A stretch of DNA of 49,615 bases, taken from Actinomycetota bacterium. GTDB lineage: Bacteria; Actinomycetota; Actinomycetes; Nanopelagicales; Nanopelagicaceae. The notes beneath the pieces were generated by a model, which searched no databases, was not told where the DNA came from, and worked only from the letters and a program-made list of their open reading frames with translations. The translations under genes were made by a program, and so were the position numbers. The DNA lies in the NCBI GenBank assembly GCA_027592195.1, contig JAQCKU010000002.1:1-49615 (forward strand), read 5' to 3'. Each line of letters opens with the position of its first letter. Positions within the stretch are counted from its first letter, which is position 1. Positions 20,247 to 28,189 of the stretch are shown here, one piece after another.

Positions 20247-20927
20247 ATGAATAGTCAGAGAAAAATCTTTCATACATTTTCTTCACAAGAGCGATACATT
20301 CTTATCAACTTGGTAGAACAAATCCTTGAACTTTTAGGCGCTCCAGCTGTAGATCATGATCCACTCAATGATTTTGTGGGTATTTCATCAAATGAACTTC
20401 CACCAGATGATCCAGTACTTCGACGTTTATTGCCCAGCGCATATAACCAGATTCAAGATGCCGCAGAGTTTCGCAGATATACAGAGCATTCGCTTCGAGA
20501 GAAGAAGCGCTCTGCTGCACATTTCATTAGAGAACTTCTCATAAATGAAGATGGCGGAGGCGATGAGATTGAGGAAAATCTAAGTTCGGATCCAATAGAT
20601 CCGATAATGGAAGAAGATGGTCAATTGGCAAAAGGTGCTATCAAAGTTGCAATTTCTGAGAGTGATTTTCCAAGTTGGCTCTCAGGTTTAAATGACATTC
20701 GCTTAGCTCTAGCTGTTCGGCTAGAGATTGGCGGAGGCGCAATGGGAGATTTACCAGATGGAGATCATCGATCAAACTCTGGAGATAGCTTTTCGAATAA
20801 GAGTTTTGAATTGATGAAAGATAGCGATCCAATGAAGGCGGTATATGCGGTCTATAACTGGATCGGATGGTTGCAAGAAGAATTTCTCCTAGAGATAGAG
20901 ACTAAAAAAACGGGCCCAGATCTTTAA
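20247..20927 (+). CDS. DUF2017 domain-containing protein
   Basis: Downstream of clpS as usual in Actinobacteria; FSSQERYILINLVEQILELL and WLSGLNDIRLALAVRL motifs. Confidence 0.85.
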   Translation: MNSQRKIFHTFSSQERYILINLVEQILELLGAPAVDHDPLNDFVGISSNELPPDDPVLRRLLPSAYNQIQDAAEFRRYTEHSLREKKRSAAHFIRELLINEDGGGDEIEENLSSDPIDPIMEEDGQLAKGAIKVAISESDFPSWLSGLNDIRLALAVRLEIGGGAMGDLPDGDHRSNSGDSFSNKSFELMKDSDPMKAVYAVYNWIGWLQEEFLLEIETKKTGPDL

Positions 20928-20949
20928 GGATCTGAACCCGTTCTTTATT
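20904..20949. terminator. Bidirectional terminator between convergent DUF2017 gene and actinorhodopsin gene
   Basis: aaaaaaaCGGGcccAGATCtttaaGGATCTgaaCCCGttctttattt; contains the DUF2017 stop codon. Confidence 0.85.
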
Positions 20950-20965
20950 TAAATTACTTTACTTA

Positions 20966-21739
20966 TTAATCTACTTTCATGCCTTCTGCAAGAGACTTCA
21001 TGCGAGCAATCTTGTAGATTGTCAGACCGAAGAGACACTTAGCTAGAACATCCGCTGTTGTGTATCCAACCTGGCGCCACATAAATGTATTTGGATCATT
21101 TATATCGCTACCAAGAAGCGGAAGCATGTAGGAGATTGGGTAAACGCCCCATGTTGCAATAAGAAGCATTCTTAGTCGTCCTACAGTCGCCGCCACACCT
21201 TCTGGCTGACGATCGAGTGACTTCCCAAGCTCTACAAAGAGGACATAAAGAATGTATAGGAATGGAAGTGTTGAAAGAACACCCCATAGAACCTTTGTTC
21301 CGTTATCTAGGCTGATTTCACCTGGATATCCAAGTGCGATCATCGCAGCTGATGCTGGGACAAGGCGTGTGATGAGTGATTTGCTTGCCTCTTTTGCAAG
21401 TGCAAGAACTGCAATCACTTCAACAAGTAGTAGTGGAACTGTGAGGATCCAGTCAACGTAACGGTAACCTTCATTAAATGCATTTGCGCTCGCATTAATG
21501 TCGGTCGTGACGTTGAAAGAGCCTTCAACTGTTGCATCCTTAAATGAATCAAAGATTCGGATGTAGTGATAACCAGCGATAAAAGTAACCATCGATGAGA
21601 GCACTAGCGCATTGCGATATTTAGGAAGTACGCGGTGCTGTGCAACAAGGGTGTACACGGTTGTAGCAAGCATTGATATAAGTCCAAAGGAAAGGATGTT
21701 ATATACGGTTTGCCACTGTCCGCCATCTAGATTGATCAT
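20966..21739 (-). CDS. Actinorhodopsin (type I microbial rhodopsin, predicted proton pump)
   Basis: Helix C RYVDWILTVPLLLVEV (D..T..E triad), helix B GYHYIRIF His, Schiff-base Lys in TTADVLAKCLFGLTIY, LGYPGEIS. Confidence 0.95.
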   Translation of the reverse strand: MINLDGGQWQTVYNILSFGLISMLATTVYTLVAQHRVLPKYRNALVLSSMVTFIAGYHYIRIFDSFKDATVEGSFNVTTDINASANAFNEGYRYVDWILTVPLLLVEVIAVLALAKEASKSLITRLVPASAAMIALGYPGEISLDNGTKVLWGVLSTLPFLYILYVLFVELGKSLDRQPEGVAATVGRLRMLLIATWGVYPISYMLPLLGSDINDPNTFMWRQVGYTTADVLAKCLFGLTIYKIARMKSLAEGMKVD

Positions 21740-21750
21740 GTATTAAGCCT

Positions 21751-21882
21751 CCGTGGGGCTGAGGTAACGGCCTCCCGGTTTGAGAGGTCGAGCGCCCTGC
21801 CGTGGCTTCATATGATCGCCACGCCAAGTGCTAGGTGTAAGAGTTCACCTTGAGCCCAGGTTCTGCAACCCTTCAGAGGGGT
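21751..21882 (-). promoter_or_regulatory. Hairpin-rich 5' leader of actinorhodopsin gene
   Basis: Inverted repeats 21751-21770 (CCGT/ACGG, overlapping the ribosome-binding site), 21801-21823 (CGTGGC/GCCACG), 21833-21850 (AGGTG/CACCT), 21868-21882 (ACCC/GGGT). Confidence 0.45.
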
Positions 21883-21998
21883 GTTTCTAGGAATTTTTTA
21901 AGATTTCTCTCCTTACTTTGTGATACCCACCAGTAGCCCTGCATTTCTGAGATAGAAGATGTCTCTGATGGATGCCATTAGCGATCTACCCTTACCCC

Positions 21999-22826
21999 AT
22001 GTCTTCTGGCCCAATACCTTCTGGCCTTATTAAAGGTAAGAGCGCCCCGATAGGAATTTTTGATTCTGGCGTTGGCGGATTAACAGTGGCGAGAGCGGTC
22101 ATCGATCAACTTCCCAATGAATCGATAATCTATGTTGGAGATACCGCCAGAACCCCTTATGGCCCTAGGCCACTTGCTCAGGTGAGAAGTTTTACTTTAG
22201 AGATTTTAGATAAATTAGTTGACCGGGGAGTGAAGGCGTTGGTTATTGCTTGCAACACTGCTAGCGCTGCAATGCTCCGCGATGCTCGTGAAAGATATGA
22301 CCTTCCGGTAGTTGAAGTTATTCAACCTGCTGTGCGACGAGCAGTCTCCGCAACGCGATCTGGAAAAATTGGAGTGATTGGAACTGCAACAACAGTTGAT
22401 TCACGGGCATATCTCGATGCATTTGCCGCTGCTCCACAACTTGAAATCACCTCAATGGCCTGCCCGCTCTTTGTTGAATATGTGGAGCGTGGCGAAACAT
22501 CAGGTACAGAGATTACAAAAATTGCGCGAGAGTATTTACAACCGTTGATCGATGCCAAGATTGATACCTTGGTTTTAGGGTGTACTCACTATCCGCTATT
22601 AACTGGAGTCATCTCTTATGTGATGGGTGGAGAAGTCACGCTTGTCTCATCTGCAGATGAAACGGCTAAGGACCTCTATCGTGAACTCGTTGAGCAAGAT
22701 TTACTACGAGAGAGCCAAGAAAAGCCGTTCTATCAATTTATCGCAACGCATGATGGTCAAGGTTTTTCCGATCTCGCCCGAAGATTCCTGGGCCCAGAGG
22801 TAGTCTCGGTTAGCACTGAGCTATAA
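21999..22826 (+). CDS. murI: Glutamate racemase (ORF opens at 21972; ATG 21999 preferred)
   Basis: [40 protein letters not shown] 6 nt upstream of ATG 21999. Confidence 0.95.
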   Translation: MSSGPIPSGLIKGKSAPIGIFDSGVGGLTVARAVIDQLPNESIIYVGDTARTPYGPRPLAQVRSFTLEILDKLVDRGVKALVIACNTASAAMLRDARERYDLPVVEVIQPAVRRAVSATRSGKIGVIGTATTVDSRAYLDAFAAAPQLEITSMACPLFVEYVERGETSGTEITKIAREYLQPLIDAKIDTLVLGCTHYPLLTGVISYVMGGEVTLVSSADETAKDLYRELVEQDLLRESQEKPFYQFIATHDGQGFSDLARRFLGPEVVSVSTEL

Positions 22827-22851
22827 GAAAGCTATAAGAAAGCTATAAGAA
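22819..22851 (+). repeat. 11-bp x 3 tandem repeat (agctataagaa) across the murI stop codon
   Basis: Three identical copies; murI TAA lies in the first copy. Confidence 0.95.
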
Positions 22852-22869
22852 AGAGTGGAGAAGATTTAA

Positions 22870-23598
22870 ATGGAGATGCGAAATGATGGCAGGGATCCAA
22901 AGACGCTACGAAAGGTAGCTTTTACTCGAAACTGGCTGCTCAACGCAGAAGGATCAGTTCTCGTTGAATTTGGTGATACTCGTGTTCTCTGCGTAGCAAG
23001 CTTTACTCCCGGAGTTCCACGATGGTTAAGTGGATCAGGAAAAGGTTGGATCACCTCGGAATATTCAATGCTACCTCGCGCTACCCATACGCGTTCTGAT
23101 CGAGAGAGCGTTAAAGGAAAGTTAGGTGGAAGAACTCAAGAGATCTCTCGACTTATTGGGCGCTCGCTACGCGCGGTAGTTGATATGGAACAACTCGGAG
23201 AGAACACTCTTGTGATTGATTGTGATGTTTTACAAGCAGATGGTGGAACCAGAACAGCTGCGATCACTGGGGCATTTCTTGCCCTTACCGATGCGATCTC
23301 TTGGGCAAAAGAAAAAGGTTTTGTTAAGGCTGATGCAACGGTATTTTCTGATTCATTAGCAGCGGTAAGTGTTGGGATTGTTGATGGAAGAGCGATTCTT
23401 GATTTATCTTATGAAGAAGATGTGCGGGCAGAGACTGATATGAATGTAGTTGCTACCGGATCTGGAAAGTTTATTGAAGTTCAAGGCACAGCAGAAGCCC
23501 ACCCTTTTGATCGAAACTTATTAGATCAACTCTTAGATCTTGCTCTTTCTGGTTGTGCAGAGTTGACTACTCTTCAGCGCGCAGCTTTAAAAAATTGA
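22870..23598 (+). CDS. rph: Ribonuclease PH
   Basis: [65 protein letters not shown]. Confidence 0.96.
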   Translation: MEMRNDGRDPKTLRKVAFTRNWLLNAEGSVLVEFGDTRVLCVASFTPGVPRWLSGSGKGWITSEYSMLPRATHTRSDRESVKGKLGGRTQEISRLIGRSLRAVVDMEQLGENTLVIDCDVLQADGGTRTAAITGAFLALTDAISWAKEKGFVKADATVFSDSLAAVSVGIVDGRAILDLSYEEDVRAETDMNVVATGSGKFIEVQGTAEAHPFDRNLLDQLLDLALSGCAELTTLQRAALKN

Positions 23599-23610
23599 AC
23601 TTCCTAATCC

Positions 23611-24213
23611 ATGGTTAAAAAAATAGTAATTGCCTCACATAACAAAGGTAAGGTGCAAGAGATTCATCGTATTTTTTCTGCCGCTATCGGGCAGGTGGAG
23701 ATATTAACCCTCGATGATTTTCCAGAGATCAGTGAGATCGAGGAGACCGGTGAGAGCTTTGAAGAGAATGCTTTATTGAAGGCCGCTACAGTCTTTAAAT
23801 TAACAAATATTCCAGCCCTTGCCGACGATAGCGGCTTGGTGATCGATCACCTTGGTGGAGCTCCAGGCATTTACTCCGCTCGATATTCGGGGGAGGGCGA
23901 TCTTGGTAATATCAAGAAAGTACTAGATCAACTCGATTCTGTAGCAAGGCAAGATCGATCCGCCCGATTTGTCGCGGTTGCCGTATATATAGATGAGAGT
24001 GGTCCGCTTTTTGCCAGAGGTGAGTTGGAGGGCGAGATTACTCTGGAGCCTCGGGGTGAAAACGGTTTTGGCTACGATCCAATTTTTCAACCGGTGAATT
24101 ACTCGCAAACGTTGGCAGAGCTTGATCCAACAATTAAAGACCAAATTAGTCATAGGGGAGTATCGCTGAACCAATTAGCACCAGCACTCGCGGTAAGATT
24201 AGGCCAGAAATAA
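23611..24213 (+). CDS. rdgB: XTP/dITP diphosphatase (RdgB/HAM1)
   Basis: IASHNKGKVQEI, ALADDSGLVIDHLGGAPGIYSARYSG, GENGFGYDPIF. Confidence 0.95.
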   Translation: MVKKIVIASHNKGKVQEIHRIFSAAIGQVEILTLDDFPEISEIEETGESFEENALLKAATVFKLTNIPALADDSGLVIDHLGGAPGIYSARYSGEGDLGNIKKVLDQLDSVARQDRSARFVAVAVYIDESGPLFARGELEGEITLEPRGENGFGYDPIFQPVNYSQTLAELDPTIKDQISHRGVSLNQLAPALAVRLGQK

Positions 24214-24271
24214 CGCCCTGTTATTTAACCCAGATACGAAATCTGGATCGCTAACCCAAGGAGTTATATCG

Positions 24272-25171
24272 GTGGCAGCAAAACGAGCAGCAAAGAAAAT
24301 AGCAAAACGAGCCGTTAAGAAATCCAAGGTCAAACCTGCAAAAAGAGCAGTTAAAAAGGCTAGCAAGAAAGTAAGCGCTAGATCTTCAGCTAAAAAGACC
24401 AAGGTGAAAGCGAAGAAGAGAGCTGTCAAAAAAGCAGCTCCAAAGAAATCTGTGAAGAAATCCGCAAAGAAATCTGTAAAGAAAGTAGCGAAGAAGAGCG
24501 CTGCCAAAAGGAAAGCTCTCTCGGTGAAAGTTGATGTACCTGAGGTACCAACTCGTGGACCGCTAACTCCATCTTCAACTCCAGTCGCAACAACTCGTCT
24601 GGCTCAAGGAAATTCAGCCCTCAGCGCAACCACTTCTGCTGGAGAGCGAAAAAATCTTGAAAAGGGTGGTTCTGCCAAGAAAAAAGGATCGGGTCCCTTC
24701 TTCTTTATTCTTATCGGTATTGTTGCAATCGCGCTGATTGTCTTCTCGCAAGCCTCTGATAACGAAACTTCCTCTAATTCGAATTCAAGTAATGGTGTAG
24801 CAACAGCTTCTCCAACTCCGAGCGCATCACCATCTCCAAGCGCTACTGAGAGCGAAGATAGCGCTAGCGCCCCGGCTTCCTATGACCCACCTACCGGAAT
24901 AGTTGCTCAATATACAAACTCAGAGAAGAGTGGAGCTACAGTATTCTGGAAAGCTCCTGCTTCAACAGATGGCATCTCAGGTTATGCAATTCAAATTCAA
25001 CGCAATGGTGGAGCACGTGAAGATTTATCCTCAACTCCAGCTACGCAGTTCAATCTTGATATCAGCAAGGGTTCATCTAATGGCTGGACAAGTTTTATAG
25101 TTCAGACAATTTACTCTGATGGAACGATAGTTGATGGAAAAGTGTTCGGTCTTTCAGGGCAGTGGAGCTAA
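24272..25171 (+). CDS. Membrane protein with N-terminal histone H1-like Lys/Ala-rich domain, one TM helix, Ser/Thr/Pro-rich linker and FN3-like domain
   Basis: MAAKRAAKKIAKRAVKKSK...KKSVKKSAKKSVKKVAKKSAAKRK; TM GPFFFILIGIVAIALIVF; PTPSASPSPSATESEDSASAPA; PPTGIVAQYTNSEKSGATVFWKAPASTDGISGYAIQI; ribosome-binding site AAGGAG. Confidence 0.8.
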   Translation: MAAKRAAKKIAKRAVKKSKVKPAKRAVKKASKKVSARSSAKKTKVKAKKRAVKKAAPKKSVKKSAKKSVKKVAKKSAAKRKALSVKVDVPEVPTRGPLTPSSTPVATTRLAQGNSALSATTSAGERKNLEKGGSAKKKGSGPFFFILIGIVAIALIVFSQASDNETSSNSNSSNGVATASPTPSASPSPSATESEDSASAPASYDPPTGIVAQYTNSEKSGATVFWKAPASTDGISGYAIQIQRNGGAREDLSSTPATQFNLDISKGSSNGWTSFIVQTIYSDGTIVDGKVFGLSGQWS

Positions 25172-25195
25172 CTTCTAAGAACTCAAAAAGTTAAG

Positions 25196-25237
25196 GAAAA
25201 ATCCGAGTCAAGAGAGATCTTGCCTCGGATTTTTTTA
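25196..25237. terminator. Bidirectional terminator between the H1-like gene and the acyltransferase gene
   Basis: aaaaatCCGAGtCAAGAgagaTCTTGcCTCGGattttttt; contains the acyltransferase stop codon. Confidence 0.9.
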
Positions 25238-27061
25238 TGTACGGTAATTAATCTTCTCAAGTACATTTAAAATCGCTGAAACATAAACATTTGCGCCGGT
25301 GGGTAGGAGATGGACCCCATCTGGCGCAAAGTACTCGGGATGATTTTTTGATATCTCATACCAATCAATGAGGTGGGCTTTTGGATAAGCATCGGCGACT
25401 TCGGCCACAATCTTATTATTTGCCTCACGCCAGCCTCGAGGAACTGCTGCATTAACAACGAGAAAATGTGGTTGATTTGAGAGAGCATCGAAGAGCTCTC
25501 TCACCTGGGCTTGGGTAATGGGTCCGTTATTGCCCAGATTTAAAATTGCGATTGAATCGGGAACGCTCTGGGAATCGATGGCGACTACCTGAAGTAGCTC
25601 AGAAATTTGTCGCCCAACCCGAGCATTGATCAAATCAATCGGCTCATAACTTTCCAAAAGTGAGCGGATACCCAAAATTACTGAATCTCCGGTCACCCAG
25701 AGCCCAGTTTTTTCATTGGGTGATTGAACATCTGAGAAATTATCTGCATTACCGTTTGGAGCTGATTTTGAACCTCCAGATTCTTGATCGGTAATTTCCA
25801 GAGCGAGTTCTCGTTTTTGCTCAGAATCCAGCGCAGCAAGTGAGAGCGTGGTAGTTGCGGCAAAGATAGTGATGAGCGTTAAACCAAGGATTGTTTTCTG
25901 TCGGATCCGCACTGCGCGAGTGCGATATTTCAAACCGCGAATCCAGAGTTCAATCTCACCATTGCGAACTGGTACCTCCACCCATCGGTAGGAGATATCG
26001 GCTAAAGCAAAGACAATTAATATTCTTAGCGCGTAGAGCGCCCATTCTTCTCCGATTAAATCAATAGAGGGTCTGGTTACTTGAAAAACAACCCAATGCC
26101 AGAGATAAATTCCGTAGGAGCGCTCACCAATCCACATTAAAGGTTTTGTCGTTATATATTTTGCTAGAGATGATGCGGGATGCACTAAAGACATAAGTGC
26201 CATGGAACCAAAGAGCGCGGTAAGTGGGAAAGCCACTGTATAGAGAGTTTGATTACCCTCTCTCACCAATAAAAATAAGGCAAATAATCCAAGTAAGGCA
26301 ACTATTCCAAAACCATCGATAAAGTTTCGAGCGCCTTGTTTCACTTCAGCAGTAAAATTCTTCGGTATCCATCGGACCGCTAAGGCTGCACCTAAGAAGA
26401 GACCGATAGAGTGAGTATCGCTGCCAAAGTAAACATGGCTCACTGATGATTGCGACTGCGCATCAATTTTCACGGAATATAGAAAGAGTAGGGTTCCAGA
26501 TAGCAAGGCAAAGATTAATGCGAATTTAGGTATAGCTTTCTTACCGAAAAATCGAAGTACAAAGAGTAAAACTAACGGCCATATGAGATAGAACTGAATT
26601 TCAACCGCAAGTGACCAGGTATGTTGGAGAAGTGGAGGGCGACCGATAGTGGAAAAGTAATCTTGCTCTCGAGAGATAAGCGCCCAATTCATTAGCCCAG
26701 TGAGCGCATAAGGAATGTCGGTAAGAAATCGTCGAATTGTCTCTGGAGCCCAGACGCTGATGAAGAGAGTTGTAGAGATAATCATGAAGAGCAGAGCAGG
26801 AAAGAGCCGGCGAAAGCGACTTCGATAAAATTTTCTCAGATCAAGGGCGCTTGATCGTTCAATTGAATCAAGGATTAAGCGTGTGATGACATAACCAGAG
26901 ATCACAAAGAAGAGATCTACCCCAAGAAATCCTCCTGGCCACCATGGAAGCGTTAAGTGATAGGCAAGAACTGCAAGAACAGCAATCGCACGGAGACCAT
27001 CAATTGCTGGAATATATCTATTCGAGCGAGTTGAGCTGAGGGGATTTTGATCAGAGATCAA
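25235..27061 (-). CDS. Acyltransferase 3 family protein (OafA/YrhL type) with C-terminal SGNH-like domain
   Basis: YIPAIDGLRAIAVLAVLAYHL, GFLGVDLFFVISGYVIT, HTWSLAVEIQFYLIWP; C-terminal VTGDSV...LGNNG...DGVHLLPTG. Confidence 0.92.
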   Translation of the reverse strand: MISDQNPLSSTRSNRYIPAIDGLRAIAVLAVLAYHLTLPWWPGGFLGVDLFFVISGYVITRLILDSIERSSALDLRKFYRSRFRRLFPALLFMIISTTLFISVWAPETIRRFLTDIPYALTGLMNWALISREQDYFSTIGRPPLLQHTWSLAVEIQFYLIWPLVLLFVLRFFGKKAIPKFALIFALLSGTLLFLYSVKIDAQSQSSVSHVYFGSDTHSIGLFLGAALAVRWIPKNFTAEVKQGARNFIDGFGIVALLGLFALFLLVREGNQTLYTVAFPLTALFGSMALMSLVHPASSLAKYITTKPLMWIGERSYGIYLWHWVVFQVTRPSIDLIGEEWALYALRILIVFALADISYRWVEVPVRNGEIELWIRGLKYRTRAVRIRQKTILGLTLITIFAATTTLSLAALDSEQKRELALEITDQESGGSKSAPNGNADNFSDVQSPNEKTGLWVTGDSVILGIRSLLESYEPIDLINARVGRQISELLQVVAIDSQSVPDSIAILNLGNNGPITQAQVRELFDALSNQPHFLVVNAAVPRGWREANNKIVAEVADAYPKAHLIDWYEISKNHPEYFAPDGVHLLPTGANVYVSAILNVLEKINYRT

Positions 27062-27062
27062 A

Positions 27063-27908
27063 CTAAATTTTCTTCTTACCTGTTTTAGTTTTCTTACCTG
27101 CCCTGGCAGGAGATTTCTTTTTTGGTTGCGTTAAAGGTGAATCGCCTGGCTCACTCTTCTTCTCTAACTTTGGTTTTCCATCATTATCGATTGATGATTC
27201 AACTTTGTTATAAAACTCTGAAAGTTTTGAGAAAGATGAATCAAGTTTGCTCCGAGTCTGAGAGATCGCCGAAGCAGCTGCATCTAAAGATTGGAGTTGG
27301 ACTCGATAAAGTTTTTCAGCAGTTTCGAGGACATCACCCAACCAGATACGAAATTGTGAGACTTCACTCGTTGTCTCAAGTAGGAGAGTCTCTGCTTCTC
27401 GCCGTGCAGCCGATGTCAAGGCGCTTGCTTCTCGCTTTTTCTGATTTAGAACTTCCTGACCTTTATTTTCAGCATCGATAATTACATCTTTGGCATCAGC
27501 TTCAGCTGCATCAATAAGGCGCCGTCCTCTTATCTCTGCTTGATTCAAGAGATTTCGCGCCTTTGACTCTGCCCCATCTAAAGTTTCTTTAGCTACTCGC
27601 TGGCTCTCTGAGAGAACTCTTTGAGATGCTACATTTGCCTTTGACTCTCGTTGCTGAGCAGTTTTTATCAGAGTCATCGCTGTCTCAGTTGCAAGAATTT
27701 CAAATTCTTCTTTATTGAGAGCGGTTATATCTCGTCTAGAGCGGAGCTCATTTAATTGAGACTCAAGCTCACGAATTCTTTCAATTGTTTGAGAGGTTGC
27801 TCTGCCAGTGGTATTGACATTTTCGGTGAGAGGATTTTGATCCAATTTTTTAATGGCAGCCCGCTCCTCGGTATCTTGAAAGCCCATCCACTTTTTGATC
27901 CCACCCAT
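27063..27908 (-). CDS. Coiled-coil protein with Lys-rich C-terminal tail (DivIVA/Wag31-like architecture, assignment tentative)
   Basis: Long heptad-rich central region (SESQRVAKETLDGAESKARNLLNQAEIRGRRLIDAAEADAKDV), tail PKKKSPARAGKKTKTGKKKI. Confidence 0.6.
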   Translation of the reverse strand: MGGIKKWMGFQDTEERAAIKKLDQNPLTENVNTTGRATSQTIERIRELESQLNELRSRRDITALNKEEFEILATETAMTLIKTAQQRESKANVASQRVLSESQRVAKETLDGAESKARNLLNQAEIRGRRLIDAAEADAKDVIIDAENKGQEVLNQKKREASALTSAARREAETLLLETTSEVSQFRIWLGDVLETAEKLYRVQLQSLDAAASAISQTRSKLDSSFSKLSEFYNKVESSIDNDGKPKLEKKSEPGDSPLTQPKKKSPARAGKKTKTGKKKI

Positions 27909-27985
27909 TTTGACCTCTACTTCATATGATTACGGTTTGATTAAATTACTTTTCCCTCTTACAAGCTCTCGGATCTGATCTGATC

Positions 27986-28069
27986 TGGTGCGGGAGGTGG
28001 GACTTGAACCCACACGTCCGAAGACACAGGTTCCTAAGACCTGCGTGTCTGCCATTTCACCACTCCCGC
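27986..28069 (-). tRNA. tRNA-Leu (anticodon UAG), CCA encoded
   Basis: Reverse complement gcgggagtggtgaaatggcagacacgcaggtcttaggaacctg...gtgggttcaagtcccacctcccgcacca; GCGGGAG/CTCCCGC acceptor; anticodon loop CTTAGGA; long variable arm. Confidence 0.95.
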
Positions 28070-28189
28070 AATAACGCTCCTTAGTAGCTTTCAATCCTAA
28101 AGAAGGCTCTCACCCTGCCACCATCTCAAGGAGAGAGGGTAAGGCTAAATCAACACCGGGGTAAATCCCTAAACGGTAGCCTTAGGGCG

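Noticed and set aside
24199-24507. 102-aa minus-strand ORF (MAALFFATFFTDFFADFF...) looking like a membrane protein
   Set aside because: It is the antisense image of Lys-codon repeats (AAG/AAA to CTT/TTT) in the H1-like gene; no ribosome-binding site and no family similarity recognised
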